From positions 1,316,509 through 1,380,508 of the forward strand of contig CP166960.1 of assembly GCA_041447175.1 (NCBI GenBank): 64,000 nucleotides of DNA, read 5' to 3'. The notes under the pieces are model-generated. The model saw only the letters and a program-made list of their open reading frames with translations, made no database searches and had not been told where the DNA came from. This stretch comes from Candidatus Bathyarchaeia archaeon. Lineage in GTDB: Archaea; Thermoproteota; Bathyarchaeia; Bathyarchaeales; Bathycorpusculaceae. Positions 16,659-26,458 of the stretch are shown piece by piece. Within the stretch, counting starts at the first letter, position 1; every line of letters begins with the position of its first letter. Made by a program: the position numbers and the translations under genes.

Positions 16659-19403
16659 TCATCTCCGTTTGAATTTCTTAAAGACTAATACCAAAATCAC
16701 GATGAACAGTGCCGCTATGCCTATGCCGTAGATGCCCCACGAAGTAGAAGTGGATATGGTGACGCGCACTTGGGAGGCACTGGAGCTTGTTTGGTCACTT
16801 GAACCTTCAACGGTAACCATGTAGTCGCCTGAAACAGTGGAGGAAGGCGTGGAGACTTCAACGGTGAAAGACACGGATTCCTTAGGACCAAGCGTTCCCA
16901 CCTGTACTGGGGACACAGTGTAGTCCCAATCTGACTCTGGAAGGGTAACCTCAAGTGTGACGCCAGTAAGGGTGGAGTAGCCTGAGTTGGTGACTGCTGC
17001 TGTGAAGGATGTGTCTCCGCCGCTGGTGGTGCTAGTCAAGTACGTTGACAAATTCAAGGAGATACCGTAGGAGCCTGTGATGGTTGCGGTTAAGTTCAGT
17101 GAGTCCAATTCAGCGCCGCTGTCAGATTTTACGTGGATGGGAATGGAGTAGCTGCCCACAGAAACGGTGCTTGGAGGAGTTACGACAAGGGTGAGGGCAC
17201 TGGTGTTTCCTGAGTATAAGTAAAGTGTGGTCACTTCGGTGTTTCCCGATTTGAAAACCGCTTTCCAGCCTGAAGGCACCTCAGCGGACAAGAAAAGACG
17301 TCTGTCTGTGACGCCCAAGTTCGCGACGGTTATGGAGTAGTCTGCGGTGTTTCCTGCCGTTATGGCAATTTCTGGAAGGGACGCGGTAAGGGTTACTTCG
17401 TTTGTGGCTTCGGTTAAAGCGACAGTTACAGGAATCGAACTGGATAAGTTGTAAGTGGTAGATTGCGCCTTCACTGTAAAGTTGTATGTTTGTCCAGTGA
17501 TGGAGGAGGGGGCGGTTTCCACTTGGATGCCCAGATTCACTGATTGCCCTGCATCAAGAAGAACCTCTGTGACTGTTTCGCCTGTGTTGGTTTTTACGGA
17601 AGCGGTCCAATTTGCTGGAATAGAATCAACTGAGACTTTGAAGCGGGCGGCAACACTGAAAGGATTGGTTAAAGAAACGGTGAATTTGGCAGAGTCCCCG
17701 GGTGTGACTGATATTCCTGGGAAAGAACAAGACAGCAAGGATTCTTGGGCTGCAGCTGTTAAGCCCACGCTCAACTGTAAAGACGACGTTAGAGCTTGCC
17801 CAACGGGTTCTGCCTTCAACTGTAGATTATATGTTTGGTCTGTGGCTGCGTTGTCAGGCGAAGTCACCATGACAACCAAGTTTGCTGCTTGGTTTGCGTT
17901 AAGCAGTAGCTCGGTAACTGACTCCCCTGTTGAAGTCTCAACCGAAACGGTCCAGCCAGAGGGAACCAAATCAGCCCACACTTTAAACCGCATTGTAACA
18001 CTGTAAGGATTAGTCACAGTAACCGCGAACTTGGCGGAGTCCCCCAAAGAAACCGACATCCCTGTGAACGGGCAGGACAGCAAAGAAGAATTACTTACAC
18101 CTACGTTCACGTTGAAGCTCAAAGTGGAAGCTGTTTTGCCAGTCGCGGACAAAGTCAGATTGTGGATGCCTGAAGCGCTGATGGGAACCGTTACTTCTAA
18201 CTGTAAGTTGGAAGTTGACCCTGCCGCCAACGAAAAGCTGTTAACTTCACGTCCCGTGGAGTCCAGAATCGTAGCGGACCAGCCGTCGGGGCACGACGCA
18301 GAGAACGTTACTGTTTGTGCGTCTTGGCCAGCATTGGTTACGGTGAAGGGGAGTTTTAGTGCGTTGCCTGGACTTGCAGTAGTGCCTATCACTGAAGAAG
18401 ATAGCTGCAGGGTTTTAGGCAGGACGGTTTTGCCAAGGTTCATTGTTTGACTTTGCGAGCTTATGTTGACGTTTTTGGTGGTGTCCGCGTAGCCGTCTTT
18501 GACGAACGTAAGGGTGATTGATGTGGAGACTGGAATTTCGATGCTGAAGGCGCCAGTGGTTGAGGTGGAGACACTTTGCCGCAGAATCCCGTTGGAATCG
18601 TAAGCGTAAACAGTGACCCCGCTTAAGCTGTTGCCTGATTCATCTACTGCTGTCCCCGTGACAATACCCGTGGATGGAGAGGTAACTAACACGGTAAAAG
18701 CCATAGAGGAGTCTACTACCCCAGACGCATTTAATGAAATGCTGTAAGCTTGATTCACCGCAGCGGAGGATGGAACAGTGACCTCTAATTGAAGCGCAAC
18801 ACTTTGCTGGGAAGCCAAAACTATGGTAGAGACCTCAGAGTTACCGTTTAAAACCCTCACCTTCCAGTCTGATGGAGCAGAAGTAGAAAACGTGGTGGTT
18901 TCACTTTCGCCTCCAGAATTCTTCAAGGTTACTGGAAAAGTGATTTGGTCGCTGGGGTTAGCTACTTGGCTCAGAATCGAGGCGGTAAGGTTTAATGCTG
19001 GAGATAACGTCAGGGTGCCAAGATGCTGCCCAAACGTGTTCACCATTATGCTTTGGACAAGCTTAGCGTAACCTGTTTTGGTCAGGGTAAGGGTGTATGT
19101 TCCAAATTCAAGATTGACTATAGTGAAGTTCCCATATGAATCAGTGTATGTGGTTAAGACTTGCGCACCCGACGAACTGACGGTTACTGCAGCATCGCCT
19201 ACTCCGGTGCCTGCAGCGTCAAGTATTGTGCCCTTAACAACGGTACTTTGCGTGGAGGCAAATGCGGGTGTTGTCGCCAACAAAGTCAGCATCGAAGCCC
19301 CGTAAAGCAAAATTAGGGCAAGAACAGATGCTTTTTTTCTGGCAACACGTGATTTAAAGGGTTTAGAGAGTCTAAACTTGTGTTCAGTGTTTGTTTGGTT
19401 CAT
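16659..19403 (-). CDS. Secreted NEW3 / carboxypeptidase-regulatory-like protein (cassette 2)
   Basis: A 914-residue paralogue of the cassette-1 surface protein. It has a signal peptide (ASVLALILLYGASMLTLLA), a regulatory-like beta domain (VVKGTILDAAGTGVGDAAV), a NEW3 unit and a second regulatory-like domain (GTAVDESGNSLSGVTVYAYD). At least four further NEW3 units follow, two of which (ending SLLSCPFTGMSV and SLLSCSFPGISV) are similar to each other. It ends with a membrane helix and FKKFKRR. Unlike cassette 1 it lacks the exact 215-bp duplication. It is cotranscribed with a MacB-like protein upstream (10-base gap) and the ABC pair downstream. Confidence 0.8.
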   Translation of the reverse strand: MNQTNTEHKFRLSKPFKSRVARKKASVLALILLYGASMLTLLATTPAFASTQSTVVKGTILDAAGTGVGDAAVTVSSSGAQVLTTYTDSYGNFTIVNLEFGTYTLTLTKTGYAKLVQSIMVNTFGQHLGTLTLSPALNLTASILSQVANPSDQITFPVTLKNSGGESETTTFSTSAPSDWKVRVLNGNSEVSTIVLASQQSVALQLEVTVPSSAAVNQAYSISLNASGVVDSSMAFTVLVTSPSTGIVTGTAVDESGNSLSGVTVYAYDSNGILRQSVSTSTTGAFSIEIPVSTSITLTFVKDGYADTTKNVNISSQSQTMNLGKTVLPKTLQLSSSVIGTTASPGNALKLPFTVTNAGQDAQTVTFSASCPDGWSATILDSTGREVNSFSLAAGSTSNLQLEVTVPISASGIHNLTLSATGKTASTLSFNVNVGVSNSSLLSCPFTGMSVSLGDSAKFAVTVTNPYSVTMRFKVWADLVPSGWTVSVETSTGESVTELLLNANQAANLVVMVTSPDNAATDQTYNLQLKAEPVGQALTSSLQLSVGLTAAAQESLLSCSFPGISVTPGDSAKFTVSLTNPFSVAARFKVSVDSIPANWTASVKTNTGETVTEVLLDAGQSVNLGIQVETAPSSITGQTYNFTVKAQSTTYNLSSSIPVTVALTEATNEVTLTASLPEIAITAGNTADYSITVANLGVTDRRLFLSAEVPSGWKAVFKSGNTEVTTLYLYSGNTSALTLVVTPPSTVSVGSYSIPIHVKSDSGAELDSLNLTATITGSYGISLNLSTYLTSTTSGGDTSFTAAVTNSGYSTLTGVTLEVTLPESDWDYTVSPVQVGTLGPKESVSFTVEVSTPSSTVSGDYMVTVEGSSDQTSSSASQVRVTISTSTSWGIYGIGIAALFIVILVLVFKKFKRR

Positions 19404-19413
19404 TTAAGTCACC

Positions 19414-20703
19414 TTAAAATTTTGAGGTTTTTGAAAAACAGTTGGTTAAAAGATTTATCGAAAGAAGTCTCACGCTACACTTCAACAAAGAAAAGTAAGA
19501 GAAGGAAGAAGATTTTGCATCCCCTGAATCCGTTGCAGAAAAATCACCAGCTTCAGCGTGCCGTTTTGTGTGACTATGTCTTCTGGATATAACCAGCGAA
19601 GCCACAATCATAACCACCGCAACGGCGGCAATTACGACATAGATGAAGTCAAAAGAAGAGGAGGCGCCCTCTTGCTCTGAAGGCGAAGTTTGCTGTACAG
19701 GCTGGGGAGAAGGAGAGGAAAAAGGAGCCGCGTCAAAATCTTGTGCCGTGACCACCGAAAGCTCAGGGTGAAGAGTTTTTATCTCGTTAACCACTGAGGA
19801 TACGTCCTCCACGTTTGCGTCGGCGAATACTTTAAGGTTGGAAATTTTTCCTGCGTTGCCGGATATTGATTGAGCGTCAGAGAGACTCATGTAAACGGCG
19901 CCTGAATTGAGGAGCCCAGAGGGCGCCCCGTATATGCCCACCACTTTGAAGGACTGTTCAAAAAGGGTAATCGTATCACCGATTTTTGCATCGAGAGACT
20001 CGGATGTACGCTCACTTACAATGACTACGCCGCTGTCGGCTGCTTGCAAGTTCCGTCCTGCAGTTATGTTTGTGGGGAGAACTGGGCAGACATCAATAAT
20101 GGAGGAAGACAGGGGTACCCCCATTACGGTGTAGAAGTTAAAAGTGGGTTGTTCTTGTGGATTAGGGGTTATGGTTAAGTTTTGGTTTTCAGACACCTGT
20201 AGAGTTGGAGCAACGGCAACAACCCCGCTGATTGAGCTAATGTCAGAATATGAAGATTCATTCATCAAAGAAACACCAAGTCGCATAAATGATCCCCCGT
20301 CAAACACTGAACCGTTGAGTTCTTGACTGGGCAGGGGGAAGCTTCCAAAATCACCAAATTGTCCATCCCTGGTTCCAAACTGGCCAGGAGCAAAAGTCCC
20401 GTCGGGAAAAGCTGACCCAAAGTTGGTCATGTTTTCAGGAGCCAAACCGTTGAATACAGGAGAGAGGCTACAGTCAATTTCAACTAGCTCAACGCTTGAT
20501 GCCTCAGCGGCGGTTTGTAGGGTGGATGCTTCTGCATCGTTATAAGACTGCTGAGGTTGGGCAGCGGCTACGGATACAGGGGCGGAAATCAAAAGCACTA
20601 ACAAAAAAACAAAGAAAAAGGACGCGGCAGTCGTTTTGTGCTGACCGCAGCCAGAAGACCTTAAAAGAAAAGTGGATGGTAAGCCGCAAAAACGGTTTGG
20701 CAT
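19414..20703 (-). CDS. MacB-like extracytoplasmic core protein with single C-terminal membrane helix
   Basis: The central region reads as the periplasmic core of MacB/FtsX-type permeases (DSGVVIVSERTSESLDAKIG, ITLFEQSFKVVGIYG, AVYMSLSDAQSISG). The protein lacks the usual four-helix permease: it has an N-terminal hydrophobic stretch (FFFVFLLVLLISAPV) and one C-terminal helix (FIYVVIAAVAVVMIVASLVI). The start is uncertain; an in-frame ATG further upstream (20799) adds 32 residues, while the ATG at 20703 still leaves a long N-region before the signal helix. It is first in the cassette-2 operon. It may work with the ABC pair as a detached extracellular module; this is inference. Confidence 0.6.
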   Translation of the reverse strand: MPNRFCGLPSTFLLRSSGCGQHKTTAASFFFVFLLVLLISAPVSVAAAQPQQSYNDAEASTLQTAAEASSVELVEIDCSLSPVFNGLAPENMTNFGSAFPDGTFAPGQFGTRDGQFGDFGSFPLPSQELNGSVFDGGSFMRLGVSLMNESSYSDISSISGVVAVAPTLQVSENQNLTITPNPQEQPTFNFYTVMGVPLSSSIIDVCPVLPTNITAGRNLQAADSGVVIVSERTSESLDAKIGDTITLFEQSFKVVGIYGAPSGLLNSGAVYMSLSDAQSISGNAGKISNLKVFADANVEDVSSVVNEIKTLHPELSVVTAQDFDAAPFSSPSPQPVQQTSPSEQEGASSSFDFIYVVIAAVAVVMIVASLVISRRHSHTKRHAEAGDFSATDSGDAKSSSFSYFSLLKCSVRLLSINLLTNCFSKTSKF

Positions 20704-21051
20704 GGCAAAACTATTTTCATCACCTATCGGCGCATTCAAGATTTTCGTTTCTCCCAAGTTTCGAGCTTGCTTAACCGAACTTCCAGATATTTCTGCCAAG
20801 CTCCGGGACGGCTGAGGATAAAGAGGGGCAGCTCAAACCGTCCCGAAACCGGTCGAGTCTTCGGAGAGTGGGGTGTGTTGCGTTGCTCTCGGTCTTTGAG
20901 GGGCTCGAATTGTTTAAAATCATTTTTCAGGATTACACCCAATTCTCTCCCAAATCTGTCCCTACATTTTTGAATAGAAAAAGTTCAGAGGGATACGTTT
21001 ATAGCTGGAACCAAGTAAGGGTTGTTAAAGAATCTCTGCGGAGTAAAAATC
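20704..21051. other. Divergent intergenic region
   Basis: About 350 bases between the MacB-like gene (leftward) and the winged-helix regulator (rightward). It holds a plausible TATA box for the regulator. Short frames cross it on both strands, including one on the minus strand reading PVSGRFELPLFILSRPGAW, which I do not accept as a gene. No RNA gene was recognised. Confidence 0.5.
20994..21005 (+). promoter_or_regulatory. Probable promoter (TATA box) of the winged-helix regulator
   Basis: GATACGTTTATA-like box about 50 bases before the chosen ATG at 21052. It would start transcription near 21025 and leave a leader that carries the GGAG ribosome site. Confidence 0.4.
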
Positions 21052-21354
21052 ATGCCTGTCAATGCGCGTCCGTTGAAGTATCTGCTTGGGTGGCTAATCG
21101 CTGGAACTCGAGGAGGCATGACGCGTGCAGAAGTTATAAAAAAGATACATGATACTCCGCAAAACGCAAACCAGTTGGCAAACGCCCTTAAGTTAGACTA
21201 TAAAACGGTACGGTACCATCTGGAAGTTCTGGAGAAAAACCATATCGTGACATCGGTGGGGGACAAGTATGGGGCAACATATTTTCTGACCCAAACCATG
21301 GAAGACAATTACGCCGTGTTTGAGGAGATTCTGAAGAAAATATGGAAAAAATAG
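21052..21354 (+). CDS. ArsR-like winged-helix transcriptional regulator
   Basis: A 100-residue protein whose middle is a winged helix-turn-helix: MTRAEVIKKIHDTPQNANQLANALKLDYKTVRYHLEVLEKN, then a wing (VTSVGDKYGATYFLT). The ATG at 21052 is preceded by GGAG at proper distance; an upstream TTG (21022) would add ten residues. It is followed after 31 bases by a small membrane protein on the same strand, a pairing often seen in archaea where a one-domain regulator is cotranscribed with a membrane protein. The regulated target is unknown. Confidence 0.8.
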   Translation: MPVNARPLKYLLGWLIAGTRGGMTRAEVIKKIHDTPQNANQLANALKLDYKTVRYHLEVLEKNHIVTSVGDKYGATYFLTQTMEDNYAVFEEILKKIWKK

Positions 21355-21385
21355 AAAAGGGAGAGAATGAAAGAGGAACTTAACA

Positions 21386-21841
21386 ATGAGCAGGAAACTA
21401 AAAATCGTAATCGCTATAACAGCGTTGATAGTTTTAGCGGTAATAACAGGGGTTATGGCTTCATACATATACACTAGCAGTACTCAAGCACAATCAAGCT
21501 CTCCATTCTCTCGACAGCCCCAAGTGGTTGCCTTCTCAGATTTACAACTCTACTACGTTGCCCGAACCGTCTTCTCCGCCATCAACATCACGCTTCTAGT
21601 TGTTCTCATAATAACCTACGCTGGCATCTACTTGAAGACCCGCTCGGAGTTCACCATTGGACTGCTGCTTTTTGCCATCGTCTTTCTTATAAAAGACTTA
21701 GCGGCAAGTCCCTTCATCCCTGGAGCGTTCGGTTTTGGGCTGTTCGGGTTGGGTCCTTTCGTGTTGTGGTGGATTATTCTGCCGGACTTGTTTGAACTCA
21801 TCGCGCTCTCAGTCCTAGTCTATCTGAGCATCAAGTATTAA
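21386..21841 (+). CDS. Small membrane protein next to the winged-helix regulator
   Basis: 151 residues with about four hydrophobic helices: VIAITALIVLAVITGVMA, INITLLVVLIITYAGIY, IGLLLFAIVFLIKDLAA and FELIALSVLVYLSI. No motif or family name was recognised. Its position directly behind the regulator suggests a sensory or signalling partnership, but nothing in the sequence proves it. Confidence 0.65.
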   Translation: MSRKLKIVIAITALIVLAVITGVMASYIYTSSTQAQSSSPFSRQPQVVAFSDLQLYYVARTVFSAINITLLVVLIITYAGIYLKTRSEFTIGLLLFAIVFLIKDLAASPFIPGAFGFGLFGLGPFVLWWIILPDLFELIALSVLVYLSIKY

Positions 21842-21902
21842 GCCGCTGTAAGGAACGCTAATATCACAGCAGAGCCTATAATGGGGAACAGGAAGGTTTT
21901 TC

Positions 21903-23987
21903 GTGCAGCCCCAACCCCAAACTCCAAATCAAAACAAGCCGAACAGGTTAATTAACGAAAAAAGTCCCTACCTGTTTCAACACGCCTACAACCCCGTGGA
22001 CTGGCACCCATGGAGTCCTGAAGCGTTTGAAAAAGCCAAAGCTGAAAACAAGCCCATCTTTCTAAGCATCGGTTACTCCTCTTGCCATTGGTGCCATGTT
22101 ATGGAGAAAGAATGCTTTGAGGACCAAGAGGTTGCTGAGCTTTTGAATGCGTCGTTTGTCTGCATCAAGGTTGACCGAGAAGAACGCCCCGACGTTGACG
22201 CCGCGTATATGGCTGTTTGCCAAGCGATGGGAAGAAACTGTGGGTGGCCGTTGAGTATTTTGATGACGCCGCGTTTAAACCCGTTTTTTGCCGGCAGCTA
22301 CATACCTAAAGATAGCCGTGGAGGCATAGTTGGGTTGATGGAGCTTGTGCCTCAGGTTATGCAGATTTGGCGGATGCGAGGAAACCAACTAGACATAATG
22401 GGCGCTGAAATCAGGAGCCGCGTTGAATATATGGAGAAACGCACCCCAGAAAACGAATTGGGAAAGGCAGTGCTGGAAGAAGGTTATGAAAGTTTGGCGC
22501 AGAACTTTGACGCTGAACACGGCGGGTTTGGGCGAGCGCCTAAATTTCCCCGTCCTCACAGCCTGCTGTTTCTGCTACGCTATTGGAAGAGCACCGGCAC
22601 CCAAGACGCTTTGGATATGGTGGAGAAGACGCTGCGGCAGATGCGGTTAGGCGGCATATTTGACCAAGTAGGGTTTGGCGTTCACCGTTACAGCACCGAC
22701 CAGCGTTGGTTGGTTCCGCATTTTGAAAAGATGCTCTACGACCAGGCGTTGCTGGCGTTGGCGTACACGGAGATGTATCAGGCGACGGGGGCGGGCAAAT
22801 TCAAGCTCACCGCGAAGGAAACGTTGGAGTATGTTTTGCGGGAGTTAGCGCCTTCAGAAGGCGGGTTCTATTCGTCGCAGGACGCGGACACCGAAGGGGA
22901 AGAAGGCAAGGTTTACCTGTGGACCATGCAGCAAGTCATGGAAGTCTTGGAGCCCGCGGACGCGGATTTGGCGGTTCAGCTGTTTGGGTTATCGGCGGAA
23001 GGTAACTATATCGAGGCTGCCGTTGGAAGAAAGAACGGCAAAAACATTTTGCACATTGCAGAACCCTTAGAGGAAATTGCCGCATCAAAAGGCGTATCCC
23101 TTGATGAACTCATCGCCAGAATGGGCAGAATTCGCAATGCCCTCTTTGAGGCACGCAAAACCCGTACGCCGCCAGCCACTGACATTAAGGTGTTGACAGA
23201 CTGGAACGGGCTGATGATTGCGGCTTTAGCTAAAGCAGGCAAAGTTCTTGAAGAAGCCAAATTTGTGGATGTAGCAAAGAAAACGGCGAACTTCTTTTTG
23301 ACCCAAATGCGAAACTCAGAGGGGTCACTGTATCATCGTTACGCAGGGGGTGAAAGAGCTGTGGAGGGTTTTCTGGATGACTACACCGCTTTAGTGTTTG
23401 GGCTACTTGAGCTCTATGAGGCAACATTTGACAAACAGTACCTAAATTCCGCCGTGGAGCTGACTCAGAAAATGAACACGCTATTTTGGGATGACCAAAA
23501 CGGCGGATACTACTTCACAGCGGCAAAGCCAGCCTCAGGAATGCCCAGAATGAAACAGATTTACGACGGCGCCTCACCATCAGGCAACTCCCTAGCGCTG
23601 CTCAACCTACTGCGGCTCAGTGTTTTGGCTGACGAACCGGTTTTTGAGGAGATGGCGCGCAAACTTGTTAAGGCGTTTTCGTTGGAAGTGCAAAGCGCAC
23701 CAGAAGCGTACACTTGGCTGCTTGCAGGCGTGAATTTTATGGTGGGACCATCTCAGAGCATCGTGCTGGTTGGCGACCCTGAAGGAAAAGACACAGAAGA
23801 AATGTTGAGGGCTTTACGAGAACAGTATCTGCCCAACATGATGGTTCAGCTTCGGGAACCAGCGGATACAGGCGTCGGCTATGAGCAACTGGAGGGCAAA
23901 GCAACCGCGTACGTTTGTCTTAATCAAACGTGCATGCCGCCGACAAACCAGACGCAGAAAATGCTGGAGTTACTTGGCGCCAAATAA
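21903..23987 (+). CDS. Thioredoxin-domain protein, YyaL / SSP411 family (DUF255)
   Basis: A 694-residue protein. The N-terminal domain is thioredoxin-like with the family's SSCHWCHVM motif (Cys61 and Cys64), preceded by [13 protein letters not shown]. The rest has the alpha/alpha barrel look of six-hairpin glycosidase-like folds ([55 protein letters not shown]). The family is widespread and of poorly defined function. The start is GTG at 21903, giving the standard N-terminus [21 protein letters not shown]. Length is normal. It stands alone, convergent with acetyl-CoA synthetase. Confidence 0.9.
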   Translation: MQPQPQTPNQNKPNRLINEKSPYLFQHAYNPVDWHPWSPEAFEKAKAENKPIFLSIGYSSCHWCHVMEKECFEDQEVAELLNASFVCIKVDREERPDVDAAYMAVCQAMGRNCGWPLSILMTPRLNPFFAGSYIPKDSRGGIVGLMELVPQVMQIWRMRGNQLDIMGAEIRSRVEYMEKRTPENELGKAVLEEGYESLAQNFDAEHGGFGRAPKFPRPHSLLFLLRYWKSTGTQDALDMVEKTLRQMRLGGIFDQVGFGVHRYSTDQRWLVPHFEKMLYDQALLALAYTEMYQATGAGKFKLTAKETLEYVLRELAPSEGGFYSSQDADTEGEEGKVYLWTMQQVMEVLEPADADLAVQLFGLSAEGNYIEAAVGRKNGKNILHIAEPLEEIAASKGVSLDELIARMGRIRNALFEARKTRTPPATDIKVLTDWNGLMIAALAKAGKVLEEAKFVDVAKKTANFFLTQMRNSEGSLYHRYAGGERAVEGFLDDYTALVFGLLELYEATFDKQYLNSAVELTQKMNTLFWDDQNGGYYFTAAKPASGMPRMKQIYDGASPSGNSLALLNLLRLSVLADEPVFEEMARKLVKAFSLEVQSAPEAYTWLLAGVNFMVGPSQSIVLVGDPEGKDTEEMLRALREQYLPNMMVQLREPADTGVGYEQLEGKATAYVCLNQTCMPPTNQTQKMLELLGAK

Positions 23988-24066
23988 CGCTAAACCCACG
24001 TTCTTTTGTGATAAAACAAATAGTTTTCAAGAAAGAAAAAACAAAGAAAGAAAAAGAGAACTCAGC

Positions 24067-26025
24067 TTACTTGCTGAGTTGCTTGCGCATTTCTTCGTAG
24101 GTGTTCTTGATGTCTTCAACAGACGCGTCGTCTTCGAGGGTGGATACGTCGCCGATGGGTGCGCCGACAAGGACTGCTTTGAGGATTCTGCGCATGATTT
24201 TGCCGCTTCGCGTCTTAGGTAGCTTGTTGACGATGACGATTGCGTCTGGGGTGGCAATGGGGCCGATGGTGACGCGTATGTGTTTGACGAGTTCTTTGCG
24301 CAGGTCTTCGCTGGGCTGTACACCGCTACGCAGCACAACAAATGCGACTGGGACTTCGCCTTTGACAACGTCTTCTTTGCCCATGACTGCGGCTTCAGAG
24401 ATTGCTGGGTGAGAAACCAACGCGGATTCAAGCTCGACGGTGCCGATTCGGTGACCTGCAACTTTGAGAACCTCGTCAGCTCTGCCCAGTAGCCAGAAGT
24501 AGCCGTCGTCGTCGCGGACTGCGTAGTCGCCTGTGTAGTAGGTGTTTGCCCATCTGCCAAAGTATGTTTGCTTGAACCGTTCGGGGTCTTTCCATAGGGT
24601 CTGCAACATGCCAGGCCAAGGAGATTTCACCACGAGGAAGCCTTTGGTGCCAGCGGGGACAGATTGACCCTTGTCGTCGTAAATGTCGGCGTTTATTGCA
24701 GGCAGAGGAAGCGTTGCAGAGCCGGGTTTTTGTGGGGTGAGTTCGATGCCGCTTAGGGGTGCAATCATGAATCCGCCTGTCTCGGTCTGCCACCAGGTGT
24801 CGATTATTGCGAGTTTTTCTTTGCCGATGACGGTGTAGTACCATTTCCATGCTTCAGGGTTTATTGGTTCACCGACGGTGCCCAAGATGCGTAGGCTGCT
24901 GAGGTCGTGTTTGTTTGGCCATTGTTCGCCGAACTTCATGAACATGCGAACTGCGGTGGGGGTGCCATAGAGGATGGAAATGCCGTGACGTTCGATGATG
25001 CTCCACCATCGGTCTTGAGCGGGGTAATCAGGAGTGCCTTCGAACAGAAAAGCGGTTATGCCTAAGCTCAGGGGGGCGTAAACGTTGTAGGTGTGTCCTG
25101 TAATCCAGCCGATGTCGGCAACGCACCAGTAAATGTCTTCGTCAGTTGGGTTAAATGCCCATTTAAGGGTCCAGTAAGCCCAAACCAAGTATCCGCCTGT
25201 ACCATGTTGAACGCCCTTGGGTTTGCCTGTGGTTCCAGACGTGTAAAGGATGAACAGGGGGTCGGTTGCTTGCATCTTTTCAGGTTCAACATATGCGTTT
25301 GCGCCAGCTTGTGTTAAAACGTCATCATACCAGAAGTCTCTGCCCTCTTGCATCTGGACTTGTTGACCTGTGCGTTTGACGACGATTACTTTTTCTACGG
25401 AGGGTGTAGTTTTGAGGGCGCGGTCAGCGTTGTCTTTGATGGCGATTGGTTTGCCTCTGCGGAAGGAGCCGTCGGCGGTTAAGAGAACTTTGGCGCCTGA
25501 ATCATTAACGCGGTCCGCTAGGGCTTCGGCGCTAAATCCACTAAAGACGACAGCGTGAACCACTCCGAGGCGTGCCGCTGCAAGCAGGGTTATGGGGAGT
25601 TCAGGTATTACTGGAAGGTAAACAGCAATACGGTCGCCTTTTTTGAGTCCGAAGTCTTGGAGAACTTTGGCTAGTTTGTTAACTTCTCGGTAAAGTTGGT
25701 AGTAAGTGTAGGTTTTGACTTCTCCAAGTTCGCCTTCCCAGATGTAGGCAAGTTTGTTTTTTTTGGCAGTTTTCACGTGCCTGTCTAGGGTGTTGTAGGA
25801 AGCGTTCAGTTCGGCGCCGTTGAACCACTTGTAGAAGGGCGGGTTTGAATCATCAAGGGCTTTTTCGGCGGGTTTAAACCAGTCTATGGCCTTTGCTTTT
25901 TCTGCCCAGAACGCTTGAGGATCCTTTAAGGATTGTTCCCAAATCTGCTTCCGTTTTTCTCCGGAAGTGATTGTTTCAGAGCTTGGAGAATATTTTTCGT
26001 TAAATGGTAAGCTAGCTTCTGACAT
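24067..26025 (-). CDS. acs: Acetyl-CoA synthetase (AMP-forming)
   Basis: Activates acetate to acetyl-CoA through acetyl-AMP. The 652-residue length is canonical. Motifs: ILYTSGTTGKPKGVQHGTGG (phosphate loop), WWQTETGGFMI, YYTGDYAVRDDDGYFWLLGR, and the C-terminal PKTRSGKIMRRIL holding the catalytic, acetylation-prone lysine. The N-terminal ACAS domain is present (FWAEKAKAIDWFKPAEKALD). A possible TATA box lies within about 60 bases upstream, and an inverted repeat follows further up (26102-26160). A SatP-type acetate transporter at 63147 is the natural partner. The direction (assimilation or acetate recycling) cannot be told from sequence. Confidence 0.95.
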   Translation of the reverse strand: MSEASLPFNEKYSPSSETITSGEKRKQIWEQSLKDPQAFWAEKAKAIDWFKPAEKALDDSNPPFYKWFNGAELNASYNTLDRHVKTAKKNKLAYIWEGELGEVKTYTYYQLYREVNKLAKVLQDFGLKKGDRIAVYLPVIPELPITLLAAARLGVVHAVVFSGFSAEALADRVNDSGAKVLLTADGSFRRGKPIAIKDNADRALKTTPSVEKVIVVKRTGQQVQMQEGRDFWYDDVLTQAGANAYVEPEKMQATDPLFILYTSGTTGKPKGVQHGTGGYLVWAYWTLKWAFNPTDEDIYWCVADIGWITGHTYNVYAPLSLGITAFLFEGTPDYPAQDRWWSIIERHGISILYGTPTAVRMFMKFGEQWPNKHDLSSLRILGTVGEPINPEAWKWYYTVIGKEKLAIIDTWWQTETGGFMIAPLSGIELTPQKPGSATLPLPAINADIYDDKGQSVPAGTKGFLVVKSPWPGMLQTLWKDPERFKQTYFGRWANTYYTGDYAVRDDDGYFWLLGRADEVLKVAGHRIGTVELESALVSHPAISEAAVMGKEDVVKGEVPVAFVVLRSGVQPSEDLRKELVKHIRVTIGPIATPDAIVIVNKLPKTRSGKIMRRILKAVLVGAPIGDVSTLEDDASVEDIKNTYEEMRKQLSK

Positions 26026-26101
26026 TTCTTTTCCATCCGAATTTGGCTGGACAACGTTGAGATTTAAAGAATATAAGCTTTATTGGTTTTTGATTCTATT
26101 G

Positions 26102-26160
26102 ACACCCCCTTTGAGTAGGAGTGCACCACAGCGGTTAAACTACTCAAACGCAAGCGGTGT
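26102..26160. promoter_or_regulatory. Inverted repeat between acs and a small gene
   Basis: TTTGAGTAG (26110-26118) and CTACTCAAA (26140-26148) are perfect 9-base arms, with outer ACACC/GGTGT arms at 26102-26106 and 26156-26160. It could be an operator for acs or for the rightward small gene, or an RNA hairpin. No function is shown. Confidence 0.4.
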
Positions 26161-26257
26161 TCTTTGTTTGATGTTGTGTCCGTACAGTCACATACCCTTA
26201 AAACGAGACCGCGAGTCTAGAAATAAACGGTACTAAGTTTTAGGAGGTGTGATTTAA

Positions 26258-26458
26258 ATGTCTGACAAAAACATAGATGTGACGGAGCGGATGCAGAAAA
26301 TCGGCGAGACAATCACCGAGTACCGAGAAAAACTGGTTTCTACTTTTAAGGACATGGAGGTCGACGTTAAGGATTGGCATTTTGCAGTTGGCAAAACTGA
26401 GAACGAATATACAGTGGAGGTTAACATAAAGATCGGCATAAAACCGAAGAAAGAGTAG
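26258..26458 (+). CDS. Conserved-looking small protein of unknown function
   Basis: 66 residues, soluble and charged: a helical first half (VTERMQKIGETITEYREKL) and a beta-like second half (DWHFAVGKTENEYTVEVNIK). A strong ribosome site (GGAGGTG) precedes the ATG, and an apparent hairpin terminator follows at once, so it looks like a real monocistronic gene. I do not recognise the family. Confidence 0.7.
   Translation: MSDKNIDVTERMQKIGETITEYREKLVSTFKDMEVDVKDWHFAVGKTENEYTVEVNIKIGIKPKKE

Noticed and set aside
20736..20942. Minus-strand frame reading PVSGRFELPLFILSRPGAW, possibly an integrase-like fragment
   Set aside because: No catalytic motifs, no ribosome site, lies in a promoter region and overlaps the upstream part of the MacB-like frame; no attachment site or tRNA next to it.
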